A DNA stretch of 64,000 bases from Phyto melanocephala. Its lineage: Eukaryota > Arthropoda > Insecta > Diptera > Rhinophoridae. The notes beneath the pieces were generated by a model. The model was not told the origin of the DNA. It did not search any database and saw nothing but the letters and a program-made list of their open reading frames with translations. The stretch covers positions 787,201-851,200 of the forward strand of contig OW799237.1 in assembly GCA_941918925.1 (NCBI GenBank), written 5' to 3'. How positions within the stretch are numbered: the stretch's first letter is position 1; each line of letters begins with the position of its first letter. Both the position numbers and the translations under genes were made by a program. Positions 22,760-33,212 of the stretch are shown here, in pieces.

Positions 22760-23844
22760 TGATATCAGGTGGCTAGACAGAGCAAAATATAAAACGTCTA
22801 ATTGAAATTTTGTCGGATGAATTTACCCATAAGTTTAAGGAAACATGCAACCTCGACGTGTTTAGCAGTGTGAAATTTTACAAGTTGGATGTAATAAACA
22901 TGCCGTATGTTAGCTGTTTAATCTTGTTTTCTTATTGTCAAACAATTTGTGACTGACTTATTTATATTTGTGCAATGAAGTATGTACATTTTTTAAATCT
23001 TATCTTGATATTTGCAAACAATTTTCTCTGTATCATAATCATACATTTAAAAAATCTTATTGGACACCCTCTTTTAATAATTTTGTGGTAAAAAAGAATA
23101 ACTGCTTAAGTTGACATAAGCTCACTTTCAGATAAAAACAACATTGTAATCTCGCTAATTGAAACTACACTCAAGCGAATTTTCAACTATTTTAAACAAC
23201 TTTACAAAAAGTTTTAACGTAAAAACTTATAAGCAAAATGTTCTCAACGAACAATTTCATTAAGGATAATAACTTTTTTAAGCTTCAAACTTAAGTAAAT
23301 ATAGGAAAATCAATATGCTCTTTAAAATCTGCATCGCGGTATTTATATAGGCTTTATTTTAAAGGAAATCAATAATTAAAAAAATATATAAAGAGGAAGA
23401 TTTGCTTTCATGAAAAACTATAGAAAAACATATAAGCAGTTTTTCAAAATTGCCACAGAATATGTGTTTGCAATGTCAAATTCCTTTTGAATTTCTTATC
23501 ACTTCTCTCACCGAACATTTCTTTTTTTTTTATGTGTGAAAGAATTTGTTATTTTCAATCCATAAATCTCTTTTCCGTTTCCTTTCAAACAAATAGAATT
23601 GCATAGACAAACAAACACATACCCATTCACAAATAGATAAAAAAGCCTGGTGATATACATTAGGGAGATAAGTTTTGGGAAATTTAGAAAATATTAAAGT
23701 GGCCCTAACAATGCATTGTGAAAAGTTTATTATTTAATCTCATTTAACAAAAAAATTCCAATAAGGAAATTACACTTTAAACAATAATTATAAATAAATT
23801 TAAATTTGTAAAAGTTTATTTATCAGAAAAGGAAGTACTTATCG
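22760..23844. other. AT-rich spacer, no gene seen
   Basis: Nothing supported. Confidence 0.55.
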
Positions 23845-23990
23845 TAAAGCTTCAATTTATTTTGAGCGAAGAGGCCCACTTTCAACTGAATAAAAAAAAT
23901 TTACGCTTCAGGGTCGCTGAGAATCTTTGAAGGGCTATTGTATCCAGAAAGTTCGCACAGTTCTGACCAGAACTATTATTCACCAGCAAT
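23845..23990 (+). pseudogene. Mariner transposase fragment
   Basis: About 45 codons resembling the first catalytic block: LSEEAHFQLNKKNLRFRVAEN, then RAIVSRKFAQF. In intact relatives this reads FSDEAHF..NGYVNKQN.RFW..ENP. The catalytic Asp is replaced by Glu, the GYVN segment is lost, and in-frame stops follow. The remainder of the element is not recognisable. Confidence 0.6.
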
Positions 23991-25217
23991 ATATTTTTTT
24001 TTGTTTTTCATTTATAAAAATTCGTTATCACCCTAATAAATGCGCACACACACACACAGTTACAATCACACTTATTTGTTTGTTAAGGCAGAATAATGTA
24101 TTTTCTTTGATTTTCGTTTTCAAAATTATTTTCACTTGCTACTCGTGAAACAACAATTGTTCGTCAACACATTTCTGTTTGTTAACTGAAAGAGTTTCAC
24201 TCAATTGCTTATGTACGTAGTTACATGTTGTATTAGGATTGTTTAGACTTCTAATGATTTTTTTTCCTCTGTTTTGTGCACACTTTTTGTTGTCCTAGTC
24301 CCATTGTGTTTGATATTCATTTTTTCTTTTGATTTATTTTTGTTAAATTTTCAACATCTATCAACATACATATGATTTTTGCCAAACGTTTATGTGTTCA
24401 TTCAAATATAATAAAGCTGTTATGCACAAAAAATTTTTGACTGAAGGGCCAAATGTTAAGAGACTACTGTGACTGTGATGATTTTGTAATGTGGCGTAGA
24501 AGAGAGTTGAAAAGAAGAATTTTCGAAACATTTCATTACACTTTAAATCATTGTTCGTAATATTACCCATCTCGAATTTCCTTAGCGATGATACGCTTTA
24601 ACTTACAACAATCTCACGGCAAACACTAAATCAGTGAATGTAATATCAAGGATGTCATACCTCGTTTAGCAATTTTCCCTTTACAAAACATGAGTTTATC
24701 GAATTTTTCTTTCGTAAGAGTTTTCAGATTTAGAATATGTGTTTATCTGCCCCATACCATTTTAAAGCAATTTAAAAAAAGGTAAAAAATGAAATTTATG
24801 TTTGTTATGAATTGATTATAAGAGGATGCACGTTGTGTATTTACAAAAATAAAATTAAAGTCAAGACATTTGTTTAGTTCTCTGCAAACTAAATTGAAAA
24901 TGATGCAGAAAATAACCCAAAAATTAATTCAATTAAAATTTGGTGGCTTGGTTGCTTCCTGTGTTGTTGAAGACAATAAATTTCTTGTACTTCCTGGTTT
25001 TTTAAGATTTTTTTTTTATAAATTTTGGACTCAGTTGTTTTAGTTTGAGTTTAACATAAAACCATAATAATTATTCTCATGCCTTTTATTGTAGTTTGTT
25101 TTGTTTAATATAAATTTTTACATATTTTTTCATTATATTTTGCCTGCCTCTTTTAGTACTTTTTTTAATTACTATGAACACTTGTTAAGTTTTAATTTTT
25201 TTCTTTTATTTTAACAG
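23991..25217. other. AT-rich spacer, no gene seen
   Basis: Contains a short CA tract near 24045-24058. No coding signal. Confidence 0.55.
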
Positions 25218-25407
25218 AAAATATAAGCTAAAAGAAGCAACAAAGAAGTAAAATGTGTTGTGAAAAAAAAAGTTGCAATTATTTTTATAATCTCACCTCT
25301 AGTGGATCCCAACAAGATCATGTGCTTAGCTAAATGCAAAATGTTTAAAATGAAAATATAAAAAAAAAATACAGAAATTAATTTAAATATGCGGTGCAGT
25401 AAATTCG
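25218..25407 (+). other. Candidate 5' exon with a start codon at its end
   Basis: Bounded by a strong acceptor (TTTCTTTTATTTTAACAG, ending 25217) and donor TTCG|GTAAGTG at 25408. Near its end is ATGCGGTGCAGTAAATTC (25389-), which would begin a protein MRCSKF and continue into the next exon. Upstream lies a 26-codon frame from ATG 25253 to TAA 25333 with mixed residues. This is the best splice-bounded segment in the window, but no downstream coding exon is visible in the remaining 38 kb. If real, it belongs to a gene with a very long first intron. Confidence 0.3.
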
Positions 25408-26039
25408 GTAAGTGCTACTTTAACAATTTCTAATAAAAAACTATTTTATTTTACTTTAACAAAGAAGCAACAGATTCGATTGTCATAATTATTATTGCAA
25501 TTAATTGTTTTTATAAAATACTACAACGAAGCTAATAGGTTTTTGAAAAATACTAGCAACCGGATTTTATGTGAGCAATACTTTATGTAAATAGAAACGA
25601 ATTTGTTCTGCTCTAATACCTGTACAGTTGTTTGTGTATCTATAATTTAAAGGTAACATTTGGTTACCGTTTTTCTCTGTATATCCTTGCAAGCAGATTT
25701 GAAACACAATAAGGTATACAAAATTCAAAGGATACATGCTTGAGTGAATAAAAAAAGGATGTACGATTGTAATACTACTTTATTCCGTAAATAATTCACA
25801 AAATACAAACCAGGACAATACTGTTAATTTTCATTATTTTATTTTTGCAAAACAATCTTAAAAATTTTCATGGGTTGTGAGTCGTGTCTTAAAAGACCAC
25901 AAAAAAAACTTAACTTTAGTCTCAACAAGATATATGCTCAGCATTTTAGTAACTAATTTAAAAAAAGCTTAAATTTGTTCTACAGAAAATCTATAGAAAT
26001 AAAAATTAAATTCCGGTCGTTGGTAATTGTATTGTTAAA

Positions 26040-26340
26040 AAACGGTTAAACCGATGTCACTTATTTTGTGTAAATGTTTATCATAACCCATAATGAGTTT
26101 TTAGAGAATAAAAAATTTACCGCGCCCATTTCAACGTCCACCTTTTAAATATATCTTATGCTCAATAATGGTGCTTACGAATATTTTTTTAAAATTTTAA
26201 GTGGATGTGGCACCCACCTCCCATATCCAAAGTACTGTGATACATAAAGTCTTCCAAATTCGTGTCATTTTTAAAAATAACAACTCAGATATGTGAGCTT
26301 AAAATTAGCTGGAAAATGGCAATGGTCGTGGCACTTTCAA
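26040..26340 (-). repeat. Relic related to the G-rich Transib internal repeats
   Basis: On the minus strand there are ATATGGGAGGTGGGTGCC and, about 90 bases later, GGTGGACGTTGAAATGGGCG, resembling the G-rich phrases of 9620-9925. Ends cannot be defined. Confidence 0.35.
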
Positions 26341-26764
26341 TATAAAGAAAATAAATTAAATAAGATATCCGAAAAACTGTCACATCTTTAAACTTTGTGT
26401 GCTTTACTTTTATGTCTTATTCCAACTAAAATACGATACAATCGGAGCTGAAGAAGTGACATCTCTTATATAAGTTATATGTCTTTTTTAAAGGAAAAAT
26501 ACACATTAGAATTTCTTGATCCCGGTATCAGACATTTGCATAAAACTATGCAACTCATTCCAATAATTAGATACAGTCACATGAGGAGAGAGGTACCTTT
26601 CATACAAAAAATATATATTAAATTGCATTCTGCAAAACTATTAAGATTGCTGTAGGCTTTAAATTCTGTTTCGGGAGCAAAATCTACAGGATTACCTGTC
26701 CATACTAAAAAGTTCATGCGATGCCATTTCTGGAAAACTATAATCTTTTTTTGGTTTAAACTTA

Positions 26765-27449
26765 AGCTGGATTCACCCATAAAATTTTAGTTCAGAACAA
26801 ATTTTTTTTATATTAAGTTTGACGTTTTACTTTTGAGAGAGAGAGATTATTTTGTTCAGAAAGTTTTTTCTTGAATTGGTTTAATTTTAATTCTTGTTCA
26901 GAAGAAACTAAATTGGGATGCCATTTTTTTCAATATTTACATGAAAATTGAATTTGGTTGCCACATCACACAGTGTCAGTACACTTATTATACAAAAAAA
27001 AATTTTTTGCCGAAAATTAACAATTAAAATGGAATTTAATGAAAATATTGCTCAAAAGTTAATAGAAGAATTAAAAAACCAGGAAGAATTTGTTTGTATG
27101 ACATGAGCAATAGTGCATAAAAAATAATTATTTAAAACAGGGTTTTTTTTTATAAATTTCTTTTGCAAACAAATTGACTTTATGCACTTCAATTAAAAAT
27201 AATAATTTTAGTTTTCTTCTATCCGACATTTTCTTCACATATATTAAATGAAATAATTTACGTTTGTATTTATTTACATAGTTTGCTAGCGGTGCTGCCA
27301 CTTTGTACAACTGTTTGCATTTTTATATTATATGGCAGCTTTGTTTTTTCGGACAAATTTTCTGAAATGGGTGAATCGTGCTCTCTCTCTCAGTAATAAA
27401 TGTTATTCTCCGGAAAAAATTTTGTCAGAACAAATGGGTGAATTCACCT
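26765..27449. mobile_element. PIF/Harbinger-type non-autonomous element with TTA duplication
   Basis: The left end AGCTGGATTCACCCAT matches the right end read backwards, AGGTGAATTCACCCAT. Similarity extends inward through a CAGAACAAAT-like block to a GAGAGAGAGAG block about 70 bases in. TTA flanks both sides (26762-26764 and 27450-27452), the 3-bp duplication typical of PIF/Harbinger. A second inward copy of the terminal motif (ATGGGTGAATC) lies at 27367. Short frames inside (plus 27029-27106, starting MEFNENIAQK; minus, starting MSDRRKLKLL) could be remnants of a lost protein. No DDE nuclease remains. Confidence 0.7.
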
Positions 27450-27464
27450 TTAGTAGAAGTTAGT

Positions 27465-27560
27465 TTTGGTAACAAAGGGTCGGAGAAGGGAAAGTGATGG
27501 CCCATAGGCTAGGTTACTATTATCGTAATAAATAAATTGAATTGAATTGAAAAAAAAAAA
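27465..27560 (+). repeat. 5'-truncated LINE 3' tail
   Basis: GGCCCATAGGCTAGG is followed by a short run to AATAAATAAATTGAATTGAATTG and a poly-A. A pentamer-type ATTGA repeat after a short 3' UTR is the usual tail of fly non-LTR retrotransposons. Only about 100 bp remain, directly beside the Harbinger-type element. Confidence 0.45.
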
Positions 27561-29855
27561 ATACTGTTTATGAAAATTATTGTACACCGAACAAATGGTG
27601 GCAGACAGTATTAAAATATGCCTTCTAATGAAAACAACGCAAAAACTTGGTTGGCCAGCAGAGCGGGTTCTACTTGTTGTTAATAAATTCTTAACTTATG
27701 GGATCTTGTTTTAATCCTTGTCTAGTTGTGAATTTTCTTTAAGCGAGCCTTAATAAAACCATTTTAATTTACACTCTTCCATGTAAAAAAAAATAATACT
27801 TTTTCTACTGCGAGGCAGAAACAATCTGTAACTTGTTGTTTTTACGATTTAATATAAAGTAAGAATTTATAAAAAATTTAATTATATTTATGCAGACAAT
27901 TTTTTCTTACTCTTTTTAATTTTTTTTTTATTATTTATTTATTTATTAAGGTATTAGTGAATAATTATAAATTATAAAGTAATGTGAAAAAGAGGCCATG
28001 GCTGCTAGGCTTTAGGCTCGGTAACTATATAAGCCTTTCATATTTTATTTACAGTATTTTTATTATTAGTGCTTAAATTAAATTATATATATTTGTTTCC
28101 TTCAAAAACGTAATTATTTGGTTTATTTTAATTTTAGTGGGATCGGTCACTAGAAGTCTGTGAAATTTAATTCTCTATTTCAGTTACAATTTTAATTAAT
28201 TATGTTTTTAGAGAAAATGTCCGATAGATCACTTAAACAAAATTGGTTAAACAACATCTTTGCAATTCAATACATCTGAGATCAATTATTTATTTAATGA
28301 ATGTTAAATAATATGAAATATTTTTGATTGATACAATTTTAATTAAAGTAATTTTTGTTAAACGTCTTTATTTAAACAAAAATTTAATTTAAATTTTTTA
28401 TTCAAAGGAATAAAAATAATTATTTAAAATAAATTTTAATTTTGTTAATATTTTTGAAAAAATTTCTGTTAATTTGTTTCACTGGAGTTACTTCTAAACT
28501 GCAGCATTTGTGTTGCCTCCATCCTAATCCTTCATTTATTATTTAAATGTACAATAGTACGATATTAAGTAAAACGTTTCTTGGATTAAACTAAATAACA
28601 TTTAATTACAATTCAGGTTGTTTTTTCCGCCTGCTTTAATTCTTACATAAAAAATAAAAGTAAAAATCCTATTTAAACATGTTACTGCAAACTGTGCTTT
28701 ACGTTAAAAAAAAGAAAAAAAAAAAAAAACAAAAAAAGAAAAAAACAAAAATATGCAAAACTAAACAAGAAAAGATTTTTAAAAAACTTTTATTTTCCAG
28801 AAAAACATCTGTTGCATTAAAAACTTTGTCAGAACAAAAGTACAGCAGAAAACAAAATAAAAACGTTTCTACATACATACATACGTACAGCCTTACGCAT
28901 TTAGAGAAATCAAAAGATAAACCAAACATTAGCAAAACATTAACTAAAGTAATTAAGGGGATTACGCAGAACAAAAAAACAAAAAAAAAAGAAGAGAAAT
29001 TAGTATTTTGTTTTGTAACAAAAAGGACTAAATTTAATGAATATTGTTGGAAGGATTAATAATAATGAACTTTTCGTTGGAGGTATACAATTTTGGGTAA
29101 TAAAGGGATTATACGTGTGTCATTTTGTTGTAAATATAGGAAATAATCCATTTTATCCACCACCATCTGGACAAGTGAAAGTAGGCTAACTAACTTTGCC
29201 ATTCTATTTGTAACAGAAAGACTCGTTATTTAGACCCAATAAAGTTTATAACGTATGAGCATTCTTATGGTGTCTAGCTGTAAGAATTATTCTCATATTG
29301 TCCAAAATCGCCATTAATGAAGCATGCACATTACAACAATAAACTAAACGGTTGTTAAATATATATGAGCATGTGTGTGTGTGTTTGTGTGTGTAAGAAA
29401 GAGTGGTTGAGCCTAAAAGTGTAATTATATAAAGGCTGATTACAAAAACAAAAAATGGTATAAAGACCTTAAATCCATTATTCATACCGATATGAAATTT
29501 TTGACATTATAAAGCTTTTTTTAGGTCTTGTAACAAATGTTCGTTATTAGTTATAAGATTTCTTTTTTTCTTCAGAATGAATTGTTTGTTTTGGTCCTCG
29601 CACAACACACTTTATTAATCTTGTGTTTTTTCTCTCATTTAATTCTTATTTCTTTTTTTATTTTTATTTTTTTATTACAATTTAAAGGCAATAATTCGGT
29701 ATTTGTAGACAATTTAAAAAAAATTTTATTTATATTTAATTGTTTTTTAATTTACAGAAAGCTTTTAAGAAAAATTTTATAAAAAAAACAATTAGAAAAT
29801 TTACTAAAATATTCAAAATTTATTTAAAAATTAAAAAATAAAAATTCTGTCTATA
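27561..29855. other. AT-rich spacer with low-complexity tracts
   Basis: Holds an A/AAG-rich run at 28706-28750, which creates a spurious Lys-rich 126-codon frame, and a GT repeat at 29373-29395. ATTT-type repeats lie near 27930-27950. No gene seen. Confidence 0.6.
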
Positions 29856-30331
29856 TAAAGGGTCCGCCATCTAACGTTTTTTTTTCAACTAGTGCTTATT
29901 TCGTGAACGCTGGGAAATATTGCGACATTACTGTGGCCGATTTTGCTAAAAAAAATCATCTTTTCAGATGGAGCTCATTGTGATCTTGGCGGGTATGTAA
30001 ACAAGCAAAAGTGTCGCATTTGGGGCACAGAAAACCCACACGCATACATTGAAAAGCCGATATTCCTAAAACGAGTCACTGTTTGGTGCGGATTTTGGTC
30101 CAAAGGCATAATTGGGCCATTTTTCTTCGAAAATGAGCAAGGAGTGGCCGTAGTCAATGGCGATCGTTATCGGGCCATGTTGATTGAATTTTTATTCACA
30201 AAAATTGAAGAGGAGGATATTGGCAACATTTGGTTTCAACAGGACGGCGTTACGTGCCACACAGCCGAAGCTAAACTTTTTTTTATAGCATTTTCAAAAA
30301 GAAAAAAAAATGTTATTTGGCGGGCTTTTTA
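29856..30331 (+). mobile_element. Internally deleted Tc1/mariner-superfamily element
   Basis: Left end TAAAGGGTCCGCCATCTAACG followed by a T run; right end, read backwards, TAAAAAGCCCGCCAAATAAC followed by a T run. TA flanks are compatible with Tc1/mariner insertion. The 476-bp copy keeps both ends and the middle of the transposase gene and has lost the N- and C-terminal coding parts. Confidence 0.75.
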
Positions 30332-30332
30332 G
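29943..30332 (+). pseudogene. Tc1/mariner-superfamily transposase, central fragment
   Basis: An open 129-codon frame matching the catalytic core of an IS630/Tc1/mariner-type DDE transposase. FSDGAH at 7-12 carries the first catalytic Asp (D9), although the following Glu of the usual FSDEAH is Gly. GYVNKQKCRIWGTENPH (17-33), VTVWCGFWSKGIIGPFFFEN (45-64) and VNGDRYRAML (71-80) are family blocks. FQQDGVTCHT (98-107) carries the second Asp (D101), 92 residues after the first. The frame then runs into the right terminal repeat, so the third catalytic residue and C-terminus are gone, as is the DNA-binding domain. Deletions rather than stops killed it. The C-terminal half of a relative is at 62523-62880. 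Confidence 0.85.
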
Positions 30333-31562
30333 AAACAGTAAAAAAGGGTTCACAAGATTATCGTAATGTTCTAATTATTTCCCTATATTATGGGTCAATC
30401 ATATGATTTTACAATTATTACGCTTATGCAGCAATCAAGGCCAATACAGGCAGAATTAAAACTGGAGCGATAATCATGTGACAGCTTAATAGGCAACTAT
30501 GTTCCAAAAAAATGCTTAAAATAAACCACTATTTATAGGATCCTTGTACGGTAATCGAGAAGGACATTAAGCGAGCATAACTAAAAATAAAATGCAAAAA
30601 CTATTGCGTATAACAATTTAGTTTAAATATTTTTACTTATAACACTTATAATTACATTTTATTGTTTAGAAATGGAGTTCAATGGCGAAATCTGTATTTT
30701 TTAACGACTCAATACATTTTTTATTTGCTATGCATACAAACATGCATGTATATCTTAACCCTCAGTTTTTTAAACAAAAACTATTTAGCGCTCTAAATTG
30801 CAAGCCAAAACAACACCTGCCTCAAATAGAAAGTATAGTTTGTCTGGGCTGCAACAATTATTGTCACTGTAGTGTTTTGCATTAACTTGTGCCAATCGAA
30901 TTTGCATAAAATAAGACAATCACTTGATTGAATATTATTTTACAGGAACGAGTTACCATAATAAAGATTTTGCTAGATTGGTGCATTTGCAACGATCGTG
31001 TGATTCTACCAAACGATCCGTTGTGGAAATCTATTGATTTCTTTCACAATTTGCCTTTGGGCAAACTAATTTTAATTTGAAAGCATATTCATAGAAACCT
31101 GTTTTGCGTTTTGTAGGAATAAGTTTTATATTAAGATACATGCGTACATATTTTAATTAATTAATTAAATAACTCGTTCATTACTTTTCACACAAGGCCT
31201 ACTTCCAAAAACCATTTTGAAATTTATAAAACTGGTAAGAAGATTGTAATTGTTATGAATTAACCACAAATAAGTTTAATTAAATCATAAAATTTGAAAT
31301 AAATTAATTTTGTTCTGAACATATAGTCAACTTCTTTAAACAACATTGTTTCTTATTCTCCCTCTCGCATAACCTTTGTCTCACTTTCCCAATCTATGTT
31401 ATTTTATGTTGCGTTGCATTTTTCTTTTAGTATTTTTAAAAAAAGAAAAAACATGACAAGCGCATAAACGGAGCTAAGTGAAAAATATAAGAAAATTGTT
31501 TTACTTAATGAAATTTGACCCTCAATAGGTGTATGTGTGAACAGCTACATGGTTCGAAAAAA
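30332..31562. other. AT-rich spacer, no gene seen
   Basis: A weak dyad (CAACGATCGT ... ACGATCCGTTG, 30989-31024) is the only structure noted. Confidence 0.5.
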
Positions 31563-31750
31563 AATTCAGATTGTATGTGGATTTGTCTTTCACAAATTTT
31601 TGTTCGCTTCAACAATGTCAACCTCTGCCCCCTAATATATTTTTGGAAAATCTAAAAATTCAGATTGTATGTGGATTTGTCTTTCACAAATTATTGTTCG
31701 CTCGAACAATGTCAACCTCTGCCCCCTAATATATTTTTGGAAAATCTAAA
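31563..31750. repeat. Recent 2 x 94-bp tandem duplication
   Basis: The unit starting AATTCAGATTGTATGTGG and ending GGAAAATCTAAA occurs twice head to tail (31563-31656, 31657-31750). The copies differ at only about three positions. No coding sense is apparent. Confidence 0.9.
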
Positions 31751-33193
31751 GATCTTTCGTTTATAGGCCATGACTGACAGTCAGCTTAAGTCCTTCGATT
31801 TGTGAAAAATTATGTGTGTTTTCAGAAAGTATGATAGTGTGGACAAAAAGTGCACATGTGTGACAGGTTTTTTAGAAGTGTGTCTGATTTTATAAACTTT
31901 TGGAAATTTTATTAAAATAATATAGTCTGTGTAATTAGAATAGCTTTTCGTAAGCAAGTAGGGCAGTCAATCGCACATTTGGTTGCCATTTTCTTATGTA
32001 TGAGATTTTTATTCGACATAATCATTAATGTTCATTAATTTCATTGCTGCAAAATATATTAAAACTTCATTTTTAATTTATCACTACGTTGGTACCAAAT
32101 AAAAATAATTTCCCCTTCAAAATAATTTAATTTTTATAAAATTATTAATTTTTGAGATTGTTTGGAGTTCTTTCATCTTTTTTTAAATAAAAATTGTCTT
32201 TAAAAAATCACTACGACTTTTAGAGACAGTAAAAAATTTTATTTCTTTAATTTTCTAAATAGATTAGAACGGCCGGTTCAAAACAAAATTCAATATTAAG
32301 GAATAAGTTTATACAAAGAAATGGATATGGTTTTGTAAACATTATTTTATTTATTTATTTATTTTTATTATTTATTAACTTCTATGTTACACCACAAGGT
32401 TGTAGTTAATTGAAAATAAAATAACACAACCTAAAGGAAGACAAAATTATAGAAATCTGTTGCAGATGTTCGATAAGTTTAACCAAAAACTTAAAATGTA
32501 AATTCTTAATAATTTTCCTCATTAGTTGGTTCAAACTTTCGCTCAATATTAACTTTGGGGTAATTTTTTTATCAGTAGTTTCAGCTTATTTTTTTATTAA
32601 ATATCTCAAAGTTTTCCAAAACGTTAACGTTTTTACAAAATTGGTTTTATTGCGCTTTTGCAATATTAATAAATGGTTATAAGTAGGAGAGCAAACACAG
32701 ATTACAAATTACAAAAAATGAAAGAAAATTCTAAAGTTTCCTTTTTAAGTCGAGCAATAAAATTTCAACTTTTCATTTCATTTATTTATTGCCTTTTTTT
32801 ACCACAAGAATTTCTAAAAACACTTTTAAAATATGTTGTTGATATTGTTCTTGGTTTTTGGTTTTATTAATATTTTCCTTATTTTTGGGTCCGAATGCTC
32901 AATAAGTGACATTGAGAGGAAGAAGCTATAAAAAACATTCCGAAAGAATCAAGCAAACAACAAAAACAAAAACAACGTATCAAATGAATTAAGGCACTTG
33001 TATTGATGCCACAACATAAAACATTAGCCACAGACGTGCAAATATGTATTTAAAAGTTATTTATTACTTTTTTAAGGTTAACTTTATTGTATTTTGCCAA
33101 TATTTATTGCATTGTTTTTAAACTTAGTATTTACTACACTCCAAAAAAAAAAAAGAAGAAAATACAACATCAACAAAATTTTAAAGAATTTTA
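31751..33193. other. AT-rich spacer, no gene seen
   Basis: Apart from the possible LINE tail at 32339-32430, nothing is supported. Confidence 0.5.
32339..32430 (-). repeat. Possible LINE 3' tail
   Basis: On the minus strand CTTGTGGTGTAACATAGAAG is followed by TTAATAAATAATAAAAATAA and an AAAT repeat. This is the look of a fly non-LTR 3' UTR plus tail. No coding part is present. Confidence 0.35.
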
Positions 33194-33212
33194 GATTCGG
33201 CTGTGCCGAATC
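33194..33212. repeat. Solo hairpin of the fly repeat family
   Basis: GATTCGGC, loop TGT, GCCGAATC. It matches the hairpin beside the repeats at 6515 and 51474 but has one extra base pair. The rest of the repeat is not recognisable here. Confidence 0.5.

Noticed and set aside
28679..29059. 126-codon plus-strand frame and its 91-codon minus-strand shadow
   Set aside because: The length comes from an A-rich low-complexity run that encodes poly-Lys on one strand and poly-Phe on the other. No domain.
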